DNA of 64,000 bases from Daldinia sp. FL1419 (taxonomy: Eukaryota; Ascomycota; Sordariomycetes; Xylariales; Hypoxylaceae). A program made the position numbers and the translations under genes. Under the pieces are notes generated by a model. That model was given only the letters and a program-made list of their open reading frames with translations, was not told the origin of the DNA and searched no databases. The DNA lies in assembly GCA_025201765.1 (NCBI GenBank), contig MU623477.1:1-64000 (forward strand). Reading direction: 5' to 3'. Below are positions 22,326 to 32,558 of this stretch, piece by piece (positions within the stretch are counted from its first letter, which is position 1; the number at the start of each line of letters is the position of its first letter).

Positions 22326-24481
22326 TGGCGATATGCCTTGGTCAGACGGTCATAGCATGGCTTCGGATAGAAGTTCCTCTGTTGTCGTATCAACTTCGCC
22401 GCTGTGGGCGCATCCGGTCCAGGCCAACCGAATGGATACCGGCCAGTTGTCTCCTATCAGCACCGAACTCGAGATCCCGCCCGTGGGTGCCGTTTCATCT
22501 TCGGTGCCGACCATGATCCATTCCGCCACGTCGTCATGTGCGGAATCCTGGAGCACCAGCTATAGCGAAGGCGTTGGGGCAAGTGACGAGGCCGAGCATG
22601 ACATGTCATGGGAGAAGAATTCGGACGACGCATTGACGGTCCCCAAGATAGAGCCCCTCGAGGATGACGGTTTCCAGATGGACGAAGTTAAAGAGGCCCC
22701 ACACACCCCGACTACAGAGTCAAATGCTGCACCGCTGCCGCAAATGAAGCTAAAGAGACCGAGGGGCAGGCCTCGTAAACACCCCCTCACGCCTCAGGTG
22801 GCAACGAACAAGATCGCCAAGGGCCGTTCCAAGACCGGGTGCATCACATGTCGGAAGAGAAAAAAGAAATGCGACGAGGCAAAACCACGTTGTAAGTTGG
22901 CGTTGAATTCGTCCCTTTTCGCGCATCTAATCCATATAGGCTTGAATTGCGAGAAGAATGCGGTCGTCTGTGAGGGATATCACGAGAAGACTATATGGAA
23001 GAGCGGCAGAGAGAAAGCGCAAGAAGGTATTGATAACCAGCACTTGGGTGTACGCTCATCCTCTAACATTCGGCGCAGAGCTACAAAACCGGCTTCGCTT
23101 GCCGCAAATTACTCTTCAGCCCATCTTCGAAGGAGTAGAGACGCCGGAAGATATGGTCTTCCTGAATCACTACATCAGCCATCTGAGTGGCGTGCTTACG
23201 GTCGAAGGGCAGCATAAGAATGCCTTCAAGGATATGCTACTCCAGATGGCGGTAGAGCATCGAGGTCTAATGCATTCGATCCTTTCCGTGGCTAGTAGGC
23301 ACACCGACTACGACACCCCATACGGCGCCAAAATCCTGGCCTCTAACCCAAAGATTAGTCTGGCTTCACTAGTAAACAGGTCACATTTTCATCACCAGCA
23401 GGCGATGCAGAAGCTCTGTGAACCGATGGATAACGAGAGCGACCCCAAGAATAAGACTAACCTGTCTCCCCGTTATGGACAAATGCTCTGTCTGCTCCTG
23501 CAGACGCTCGCAGAAGGTAATCCCAATGGCGAACACCGAGTCCATCTCCAGGCCTACAAGAACCTTATTCAACAATCACCGCCTCCGGATGATGCCTTCT
23601 TGATATTTATCACCGAGTTTTTCCAGTACCGCGTGTTTGCGGACGAGCTCATTCGGTATCCTGATATCCACGTTCCCCGATTGGCCACGGAGGATTGGGA
23701 ACCTTGGCTTGAAATCAAGCCCGCACGTCTAATTGGCATCGCCGACGGCTTGTTCCACTACCTTGCACGGATAACGAGCATCCGCAACACTATCAGGGCA
23801 AATATGGCCGCCGAAGCGGATCCGGTCGTGGACTACACCTCGTTATACCGAGCCGCCGAGATCGATTCCGCCATTCGAGAATGGACGCCCCATTGGCCTC
23901 CTGGTGATAGCCGCGACCGTGTTGGACTCCTATACAAGCAGATGATGTGGGTGTATCTCTTCAGGACCATCTATCCACCCTCGTCGACAACTTCGCCATC
24001 TACACTATTCACGCAATCGACGCAATCGACAACTAATGGCATTCCCCTATCTCCAACCTCGCAATCTCACTCCGCTCATACACCACCCTTGTCGGAGCGC
24101 CCAATGAGCAGCCACACGACACCACCCCGTGTCGAGTCTCCGGCACCGATCCGATACCCACCTCATCACGACCATCGCATTACCATTGCCGTCGATGAAT
24201 CGTTGGCGATTTTAGACTCCTTCAAGCCGAGCGACCCCGTGCAAACACTGCTCCTGGTACCTTGTCTCGTCATAGGCTGCGCAAGCTTCGCTCCCGCCCA
24301 ACGGGAGAGAGTGCGGAGCGCAATCCGAACAGTGCGCGGCTACACCGGACTCCGTAACTGTGACCGTGTGGGTGAAGTACTCGAAGAGGTCTGGCGATTG
24401 ATGGAACGCGGCGACTGGGTGCGCGTATGGGACTGGCAAGGCGTTGCGAGGAGCATGGGCCTCGACTTCTCGTGCGCTTAG
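22294..24481 (+). CDS. Zn2Cys6 transcription factor with an AT-hook
   Basis: Three exons (22294-22891, 22940-23026 and 23079-24481) give 695 residues. An AT-hook-like KRPRGRPRKHP lies near residue 153. It is followed by a zinc cluster CITCRKRKKKCDEAKPRC and, across the first intron, LNCEKNAVVC; the spacing is CX2CX6CX6CX2CX6C. The rest resembles the fungal-specific regulator domain of the Pro1/UPC2-like superfamily, with the stretches HRGLMHSILSVASRH, HHQQAMQKL, DDAFLIFITEFFQYRV and YKQMMWVYLFRTIYPP. A proline/serine/threonine-rich insertion follows at about residues 515-570. It should bind DNA in the nucleus; targets are unknown. The first intron is 48 nt, a multiple of three with no in-frame stop, so retention would insert 16 residues inside the zinc cluster. 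The leader carries a hairpin and an overlapping uORF. Confidence 0.9.
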
Positions 24482-25947
24482 ACGAAGCTAGGTCCCAGCT
24501 CGGCTTCAAAATCGTAGCCGTCGTGAAGCGGACGCTCCGGCTTTTAGACTCACGGCCGACTCGGCCAACAAGCAAACGAACATTTTGATTTTCAGCAGCA
24601 TTCTCTTATTTTCATATATCTGGGGTTTACCGCTCATTTGGTTATCACTACTATCTTACATATATATATACCCAAGTCATAGGTCTGGTTCATGTTAAAC
24701 GAATAAATCGCGAAATTATACCATGGTCATTGTTGGTGGCGGCGGTTGGCGGTGGTGGTGGGCAGGCGGCGGCGGCGCTTTCGGGAAATGTCGACGGGAA
24801 TTCGTACGCGGAATAGGTACGGCAAACAAATAAACAGGACGTCAGACAGATGGATGCAGCTATCTAGGCTCAGCCGGTCTCCTGTGTTCTTTCTAGACTA
24901 CCCTTCGTATCCATCTTGGTGCGATCCGAAACTAGTGACTCCTAAAACGGTTCGGTGGGCAACAGCGTAACGGTAGCTGGCTGGGAATTCACCTGTGTTT
25001 TTGAATAACGTGGCGTTTGCTCCGGATGGGGGCTCGGGTTGGATGGGGGGATTCTTTGGTCAACTTGGTTATCCCGGGGATGGCGGACTTGGTCTTTCGA
25101 CATACTATTTTTATCTAAACGGAGTTCTTTCGGGTGGTGACATCTCATCTTGCATTTGCTTTCCTTGTTTTCTCATTCTACTGGAGCATGGTCATCGATT
25201 GGGTACATACCTACCTACCTACCTATACATACATACACCCAGGGGCATCTAGCTCCTTGCCGTTCCTGTACGGCTTGAACATAAACGCATTTGAAATTAA
25301 GTCGAGGAACTCTATCAACTATGATTAAATAAGTGATTGTGATCCATTTACGCGACCGAAAATGTTTTACCCCTTGATGATTACCCGTACGCGACGTCAT
25401 CCCCACGCAATCAGGGACGCATTATCATAAGACACGTACCTAATGAGGGCAATATAATCAAATTTTAAATCTTATTTATTGTGACCTATCACTTCTTTGA
25501 CTTTTTATAATTTTAAATAACTACGAGTCATATTATCACGGCTACGTTCAACGTGATGGATCGCTTTCCGTATAGGTATGGGCATTAGGGAGTGCGTAAA
25601 CGTCAGTGCGAATGCCCTCATATGTAGGTAGGGTACAAGCTTACGTCATTAAATCAGATACTAAAATCCAGTTACACGGTATGTATTAAACAACACATCT
25701 TATTTACATTATGCCAGCCTCTTTTCTCTCATAGCCAGCAGGATAATCATTCAATCTTCGCATATTTCCTTCGTACTCGTCATCAGTTTGCACCAACTCG
25801 CGTTTCTTGATGCTCTTCATAATTTCTTATATCCACGGTTGTATCGCCACCGTTATGATTAATATTTTCTGCTAACTTGCGAACGTGGTTGCGACTGAAA
25901 CGTAGCGCCAGATATTTATCTAGTTTCCACACCAATCCACACAGCTT
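24482..25947. other. Intergenic region
   Basis: This holds the 3' flank of the upstream regulator, a TATATATATA run near 24660 and a CCTACCTACCTACC run near 25205. The open frames lack recognisable domains. The leftmost part of the adjacent HET relic may extend here, but it cannot be read with confidence. Confidence 0.55.
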
Positions 25948-26328
25948 TTAACAGATCCGGTTATATACCTGTTTGAAGAGATCATAAGGCCAGGGAAGGT
26001 GATGGCCCTGCGGTAGCAATAGCTCACATTCGCACGCATTGCCCTCGGAGCACTCAAATGAAATTCCAGATAGGCGAAAGTGAGCCAGAGATAGGACATT
26101 CACATCGACACGTGCTGCAATAATAAAACAGGATTGTCTCTGGATATTTCCCATCTAAACGCACTGCTGTCGCCAGTCCTTTTTATCATCCTATATGGTG
26201 CAAAGCGAGTCAATCCATGGGTACTAGATTGACATACGCCTTGCTATTCGCACGGCGTCACGTAACCTTACCGAAAGCTCCTCGAAGCGAACAGAAGTAT
26301 CTATCTGCTTTAATCGATCACGAGTCAT
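25948..26328 (-). pseudogene. HET (heterokaryon incompatibility) domain relic
   Basis: Reading the minus strand from 26328, one frame gives FEELSVRLRDAVRIARRM, YPWIDSLC, DDKKDWRQQCV, MGNIQRQSCFIIAA. This is the central HET-domain block, normally near LPxTFxDAVxVxRxLGxxYLWIDSLCIIQDDxxDWxxQSxxMxxIYxxAxxTIAA. Three TAG stops interrupt the frame, after RRMSI, after LCTI and after QQCV; family members often have glutamine at the first two sites. No start, no N-terminal domain and no C-terminal part are visible, so this is a truncated dead copy. Intact members trigger cell death on fusion of incompatible strains. It lies alone between the regulator and the acidic-repeat gene. Confidence 0.8.
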
Positions 26329-27422
26329 CTTGAACGGCTCAGAAGATTCCCATCAATGACTTAATGCGATATACCTACGGAACAAGTCGAGAGGTATTAT
26401 TTTCTAAATAAACGCCTCCGTATCCGACGCCTACATTTACAAGCATTTTGGGCATATATACCTAATATCCCTTAGAAACGGGCCCGAGTATCATCATCGG
26501 TGACACATCCTTGGGCGTTTATATGTTCTGGTGCCGCATATACTGAAACAGCGCATAGTGCCATACCTACCATTCAGAACTCATTTAGAGGTCTGATTGG
26601 CAAAATCGCTGTTTCTCCAACTCACCCTTCACTTAAAAGGCTTGAGTTCCCGTGTCCATATTGTCATAAACACTGTGTACTGAGTTACTAAATACCTACG
26701 TAGGTAATCATGTTATTTGGAATAATATCCAAGGCTTGGGTTCGGCCCCTATTAGGCCGGTCGGCCTATGTTCCGTATTATCTGCACGTCTTCACATCTC
26801 CGCAGTTATCATCTTTTGATATTCTCTGCCTCGGAACAGTTGTTTTGAGCTCCCTTAAAACCGCCTGACTAGTGTGATAGTAGATTGCAGCTACTATGGC
26901 TGCGACAGGATGGCTTGCCGCCTTGTGCTTCTAGACGAAGCCACCGATGATCGACAGTATTTATACTATATTAAGCCGAGGCTGTACTCTAGATCAGAAA
27001 AGAAAAGGAATAACTATCACATAGGATAGTTATGTACTGTAGATTGTGAAGTATTCGAGCTCTAATGCCGTTATAAAAGGAAAGGGGTAGTAAATGCATA
27101 TTTCGTCCACCTTATTTGTCAAGTGGTCGATAATCACTATAGCAATGATGAATGACAAATACCGCGAATCATTTAATAAGTGATGATGATCAACTTACTT
27201 AACGGGGCAGATTGCTGCCTAGGGGTTTCCACTTTACATGACCCCTTTTATACGTTCTTGTGAGATATTCTGCCTAGAACTGCCTGAAATCCAGGGATGT
27301 ATTTTTCAAGGAACTTGGTATAAAGAAGAGTCTAACCTCGTCGACTCGAAGCTCAAATGCTCAACTCGACTAACTAAAGTTTCTACCTACTCAATTGTGA
27401 TATTCGATATTTGAGAAACATC
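26329..27422. other. Intergenic region
   Basis: No gene is supported. An open frame at 26500-26691 ends with a CPYCHKHC motif, which resembles the zinc-finger segments found in some fungal proteins. It is isolated and too short to call. The rest is AT-rich flank of the gene starting at 27423. Confidence 0.5.
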
Positions 27423-29006
27423 ATGTCGGACACTCCAGACCTTTCTTTGCCCGCCAAGGCACCGTCGATGGAACGCTATCATGACGCACCTATGTCTTTA
27501 CACCCTGCAGCCCTATACACTCTAGTCGACATGGACGACACAGAGCTCGCCGATCTCGTGCGCGAATGCGAGTCTGGGTGCGTCGACACAGGAAACGATC
27601 CGGGCAACAGCGTGCGTTTCGCCCCGCGGTCAAACTTCGTTGGCCAGCCGTTGCGTGCCGTCTTTGACTATCATCTTGAGTTGGGACTACAAGACACGTT
27701 TGATCCCTGCTACTTTATCGCCGCCGTCTGGAAGGACTGGAAGACCAACGGAGTCATAATGGTAACATTGGACGACGACGACCTTGAATGCAACGTAGAC
27801 AAATTTCGCATCAAAGCTGCCGACTCTGGTTTGAGTATCGTGAATCTGCAAATCGGAAATTCTTCCTGGGAGGAAGAAAAAGAATGCTATGGGCTCGATC
27901 CCGATAGTGAAGACGGCGATGATGATGTTGATAGTGAAGATGATGAAGATGATGAAGGTAATGAGGATGGTGATAAGGAGGAGAAAAAAGATGACGGTGA
28001 TGATGGTGGTGATGACGACGACGGCCCACCAAGGCCAAAGAAAAACGTTCCCCTAGGCTACTACATTCCGATTTACATCCATTCGAGTCTATCTGAAGAC
28101 AAAATCATTGCCGACCTAGAGCCAGCATTCCAGCACAAATCGCCCAAGGACTATGCCTGTCGTGTTCAAGCCAAGCTCACGCCTGCATCCACCGCCTCCA
28201 ACATAGCATTATTTCGAGACCTCATCCAGCAAGCTGTCTCTCTACATCCCCTGCGCTGCGCGAAGAACCCATATCTGCATAAGAATCACGTCCTCGTCAT
28301 TGACACAGCGGACCCTGATGAAAACGGTATGCTAATGGTCAAACTGCCGCCGTGGGATGCAAGCAGCCTAGAGACGATTGAAAAGGAAGATCTGCGTCGC
28401 ATTGGAGAGGAACTGGCTCGCAATACCACTCAGCACATCCGCGTTCCGTATTCATGCTACGAAGGCCTGCAGATGCGTTTTCTTATCCTGACTAACGGCG
28501 ATGCCGACTGGCCGTCGGAAGACGTGCGCAACCGGCCCGTCTTCGTCGTCTTTCAGTACAATAAGCATCAGAAGGATCTCGGTTTCGGTGCTAGTTCCAT
28601 TGATCCCGACGCTGCAATCCGCAAGCCTGGTGAGGAGCGATTGATATATGCGCCCGGGGCAGTCAAGCACCCGGGAGAAGGTCTTGACTTGGTTGGATGG
28701 AGCTTCAATGAGGCCGTGAGACGATTCCCTTGGTTCTGTCGAGAGAAGCGGTTTGTCGAAGGCTTGGATACGACTTATTTTATCTGCGTGGATGGGGACG
28801 ACGTGGCTGAAAAGGGAGTGCTGCTAGTACGGAGGAAATGGGATGGGAAGCAGTGGGGTCGGACGCGGGATGAGTTGCTCGGTTTGCCCGTCGATGGCGT
28901 CAAGGATGTAAGGGTCCCAATCAAGGAGGCGCTTGGAATCCTAGAAAAGGGGAAGAAGAATGAAGTGGACGAAATGAGTAAGGATTTGAGGGAGTTCTTC
29001 TCGTGA
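27423..29006 (+). CDS. Acidic protein with three divergent internal repeats, function unknown
   Basis: A single 527-residue exon; the ATG at 27423 (MSDTPDLSL) was preferred over one four codons upstream because of its better context. Three segments share a pattern of a beta-strand ending in an acidic turn, then V-hydrophobic-V and a W. They are YFIAAVWKDWKTNGVIMVTL (about residue 97), HVLVIDTADPDENGMLMVKL and YFICVDGDDVAEKGVLLVRR; the later two end in VRVP or IRVP. Between the first and second lies a run of about 45 mostly Asp/Glu residues, from GAT/GAA repeat DNA at 27900-28025, ending at PPRPKK. There is no signal peptide or membrane segment. I do not recognise an established family. The repeats suggest a duplicated small fold, and the acidic run a disordered linker. 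Confidence 0.75.
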   Translation: MSDTPDLSLPAKAPSMERYHDAPMSLHPAALYTLVDMDDTELADLVRECESGCVDTGNDPGNSVRFAPRSNFVGQPLRAVFDYHLELGLQDTFDPCYFIAAVWKDWKTNGVIMVTLDDDDLECNVDKFRIKAADSGLSIVNLQIGNSSWEEEKECYGLDPDSEDGDDDVDSEDDEDDEGNEDGDKEEKKDDGDDGGDDDDGPPRPKKNVPLGYYIPIYIHSSLSEDKIIADLEPAFQHKSPKDYACRVQAKLTPASTASNIALFRDLIQQAVSLHPLRCAKNPYLHKNHVLVIDTADPDENGMLMVKLPPWDASSLETIEKEDLRRIGEELARNTTQHIRVPYSCYEGLQMRFLILTNGDADWPSEDVRNRPVFVVFQYNKHQKDLGFGASSIDPDAAIRKPGEERLIYAPGAVKHPGEGLDLVGWSFNEAVRRFPWFCREKRFVEGLDTTYFICVDGDDVAEKGVLLVRRKWDGKQWGRTRDELLGLPVDGVKDVRVPIKEALGILEKGKKNEVDEMSKDLREFFS

Positions 29007-29245
29007 ACGCTCGTTTTGGCCGTCCAGGAATTCGGTAAGAGCTTGCGTGGGCAGAATCCTGAATTCATAGTTTTGAGGGGAGAAAGCAAAGGGAATTTGT
29101 GCACCGAAAAATGAGGCGCCATAGAAAATCAACTTAGCATCTCACATCGAATTAACCGCGAAAGGCGTGGCCTCGTCTAATTACAGGAGATATATAGAGC
29201 TTCATAAGCCTAAAACTATCACTCTGTTTCCTACCCCTATTCAGC

Positions 29246-30533
29246 TTATGCAGTCGGGGTAGGCGCATGATAGGTAGACGACCACTGAGCTTGGTAAGTG
29301 GACGTGCCCAATACCTGTCCGGCCGACGCCGATGTCACGACTGATTTCACGATCCATGTATCCCAACTCGTAACTTTTGTGACCCCCGTCATGGCGCCGA
29401 GCTCAACCGAGGGAGTATCGGGCCACGCCCCAGACCACACAGTCGGGCCCGGAATCTGGTAAGTTGTGGTACAGGGGGCAGTAGTGGTAGTCTTTGTAGA
29501 GCAGTAAACCTGGATTGGTTGTCAGCTAAGTACCCAATCCAGGAGAAATAGGAGAGCACATACGTCGTAGACAACACCAGGGTCATCCCACTTGTAAGCT
29601 CCAGGGAAGCTGACTCCTTCAGGTAGACTAACATCGCCGTCGCCTAATACTTCGATTTGGATGCAGTTTGGATAAAACTGCGCCCCGCGGATAGGGTTCT
29701 TTTGGTAGCTAACTTCAGCCTCGTGGAGTCCGATCATCTCAGCTCGGATGAGATAGCTATACTCTAATTAGGACACAAATTCCTTAGAGATAAGCGATTC
29801 AGTTACTCACAAGCCAGCTCTGAGTCCCTTCGGGATCCTGACGTTCATCTTGCCTGCGTTGGCGGCAATATCGGCCGTAGTAGCCCACTTACCAGGCGCC
29901 CTAGGACCCTCGCCCTCGGCAAATTTACCTTCCTCCCAAATCTTAACGAAGGAGTTGTCGCTAGGTGGGTCCGGGCTGATGTATACCATCGCAGGGCCGT
30001 GATGCGATGATGCGATGATGTCGTCTGTAGCCGTGCGGGCGTCGTGATGCCATTCCACTACAAGCGCATTTATTATTAAGTAAAGCCCCCCTCTGAAGCG
30101 ACTATTTTAGTTGAGTGGAATTTACTAACTCGTGAGGTTATCGCCAGGCGTCACTTGGATGGTATGCGGCACTTGGTGGTCGCCCAGCACATTGCATCGC
30201 ATATCGATACTATCAAGGTCCTTTACAGGACCATTGGCGTAGCCATATGGTGGTGGGCCGTTGTACGCCGGCGTGCGGATTCCTGAGAATGTGCCGCTAT
30301 CAACGCCGTTGACATAGACGGACTAGTTCATTAGACGAGGTCAGCCCCTATCATGTGGCTATCGATGCCGGTTCTTAATCCTTTTCATTACACAACGGTA
30401 TCACAATCAATAGGCGTAAAGGAAGGATATTACTATTGATTCCACTTACATAGATATAACAGTGTGCCTGGACAGCCTCCACGAAAGAGGTCACCACTAC
30501 CGCTACTGCGGCTAATGAAGGCTGAAGCTTCAT
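29246..30533 (-). CDS. AA9 lytic polysaccharide monooxygenase (formerly GH61)
   Basis: Five exons on the minus strand (30533-30450, 30322-30130, 30057-29811, 29756-29564 and 29509-29246) join in frame to 326 residues. A 23-residue signal peptide ends in VQA, leaving histidine as residue 1 of the mature protein (HCYIY), which in AA9 enzymes is the copper-binding histidine brace. The second copper histidine lies in SSHHGPAMVYISP, and the axial tyrosine with its partner glutamine in GAQFYPNCIQIEV. EWHHD and GVSFPGAYKWDDPG are further family marks. There is no CBM1 module; the C-terminal about 80 residues are Ser/Thr-rich. AA9 enzymes oxidatively cleave cellulose or related beta-glucans outside the cell. 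The catalytic residues all look intact. No neighbour in the window shares this pathway. Confidence 0.93.
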
Positions 30534-31236
30534 GGTTTTCAATAAATTTTGAAGTAAGCGTACTGTTAAAGCTTCAATTACAGCAACGAGCTGTACTCAG
30601 AGCTATACACGAGAAATAATATATACAAAGGCAGACATGCTTCTATATACAAGCAGTATAATAGCACGGGCTTATTACGGCCTGGAACTCCCGCACCGAC
30701 AATATCAAGTCCATAGTAGACCCCGACATTATTGGACAGAATATGTAGTCCATAGATGAACTCTCGGCAGATCGTCACGGCGGAACGGGTTGCCGACGTG
30801 GGCCACACCAACTACGAAGCAATTTACCCGGAAAAGACCTTTAGCTAAGCATATAGCATATTAGTGTACCTATGTGTTTTTCAAAACCCATTAGGGTCTC
30901 TTTTTTTATATTATGTCGATATCATACGGTTCCCTAGGTTACACAAGTCATTTGTTTATTTAATCATGGGAATAACTTCGTATTACGTAAACATCAACCC
31001 CCTATTCTTGCTTAAGAATCTAGAAAGGCCTTTTTAAGGGGGGTGGTTGTTTGAAAAGAATATTTATTGTCCCTAGAAAAGATGATTAAGGTATTCTAAG
31101 CACCCGTAATGTGCCTAGGTAGGTACCTAGGTAATCTGAGAAACGAAGATCAGAAACCCAGGTACGAGCTACTCGCTGTACGATGTGCAGTTAGTCCGAC
31201 TATTACTATTGTTCGTCAGTATAAGCCCATCATGGT
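30534..31236. other. Intergenic region
   Basis: Upstream flank of the LPMO gene. A 77-codon minus-strand open frame at 30578-30811 has no recognisable domain. Nothing else is seen apart from a palindromic repeat. Confidence 0.55.
31113..31133. repeat. Dispersed CCTAGGTAGGTACCTAGGTA palindrome
   Basis: The clearest copy of the intergenic word family: gcctaggtaggtacctaggt, a near-perfect palindrome. Similar copies occur near 2050, 9685, 15068 and 42044. Confidence 0.75.
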
Positions 31237-32558
31237 TCATAGGTAAGCACTTGAAGAACTCACCTGTTCGAGCGGCTTAACCTCCACAATAAGCTTCCCG
31301 ATATTCCCACCTGTAAACAGCTCGCCTATCGCAGTCTCCGCAACCTTTAACCCTCCCTTAACAATGGTCTCTCTAGTCTTAATCTTGCCCTCAACTAGCC
31401 ATTTTCTAAGCTCCTTCCGTGCCTCATCCCACTCGCTCAAAAAATCCGTTACAATAAACCCTTCCATACGGCTACTCTGGACCGTCAGGCGGAGCAGGTT
31501 TCGAATCCCCGGTATACCGGGCACGCCGTTGGGTCCCTGACCGAGCTTATTATAGCCGCTGATGCTGCCGCACATGACGAAGCGCGCGTGCTTTGCGCCT
31601 CTCTCGAGCGCCATTTCGAGAACTATCGTAGATTAGCAATCCATCTCCCCCTTTTATAACGCGACGCGGACGGTTTAAGACATGCTTACTTTCGCCACCG
31701 ACGTTGTCGAAGTAGACGTCGATATAATTGGGAGTAGCTTTCTCGAAATCCTCGCGGAAGGTCGGTGACTTGTAGTTAAGAGCGACATCGAAACCAAATT
31801 CATCGGTCAGGATCTTGCACTTCTCATCCGATCCCGCGATGCCTACCACACGAGCGCCCCAAATCTTAGCGACTTGCCCGGCAACGGAACCCGTCGCGCC
31901 AGCGGCTCCTGAGACGACAAAGGTCTCTCCGGGTTTTGGCTGGCCAATCTTTTTTACACCAAAATACGCCGTTAACCCAGTCAATCCTTTTTGTAGCACC
32001 TATTAATCATCATAATCATGCAGTCGGAACAGAGGAGAGCTGACATACCAAGCGATCCCAGGGCCTCGGTAACCTTGACGCCGGCTGGGAGATCTAGCAC
32101 CTCGAATTTTTTATCATCTAGGATGATAACCTCGGTCCATCCGGCGAAACTGAAGATCAGATCACCTTCCTTCGCCTTAGAGCTCTTGCTTGCGAGAACT
32201 CTACCAATAATGCTGCCGGACATTAACTCTCCAATGGCAACGGCAGGCCTGTAAGACCGGAAATCTGCAAGGTTGAAAAACCAATGGCTCCCGTTAGTTT
32301 GGGTAGACACTTGAGAAGCTTCATTTGAATAGGAACCAAGAGTAGGGAGGACGGAAGATGAATTATGAGCAACTAACCATGCAACATGGAGCGCATAGCA
32401 GGATCTAGAGATAGGTAAAGAGTTTCGACGAGGGCCTGGCCATCCTGGAGCTGGTCGGCGGTAGGTGCGTCGGTCTCTACGTATTTGAAAGTCTTTCCCG
32501 GGATAATGTCGCCCGAAGGTCGTTCGGCGAGGTGGAACGAGTGGTTTTTACGAGCCAT
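31237..32558 (-). CDS. MDR-superfamily NADP-dependent oxidoreductase (leukotriene B4 dehydrogenase-like)
   Basis: Exons 32558-32378, 32264-32049, 31986-31690 and 31622-31237 join in frame to 359 residues. The N-terminal catalytic fold carries YLSLDPAMRSMLHG joined to DFRSYRPAVAIGELM, and the Rossmann domain carries GLTGLTAYFG, then VVSGAAGATGSVAGQVAK, VVGIAGSDEKC and YFDNVGGE. These are marks of zinc-free medium-chain reductases that use NADPH to reduce activated double bonds of enals and enones. It is probably cytosolic. The structural-zinc cysteine lobe of alcohol dehydrogenases is absent, as expected. A perfect GTGAGT donor follows CAG at 31264, so the last nine codons might instead be spliced away to a short further exon that I cannot locate. 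The substrate is unknown. Confidence 0.9.

Noticed and set aside
26500..26691. A CPYCHKHC motif suggesting a zinc finger
   Set aside because: A single short isolated motif in a 63-codon frame; it could be chance.
27811..28038. A minus-strand His-rich frame
   Set aside because: It is the antisense of the GAT/GAA acidic repeat in the gene at 27423, so it is a shadow.
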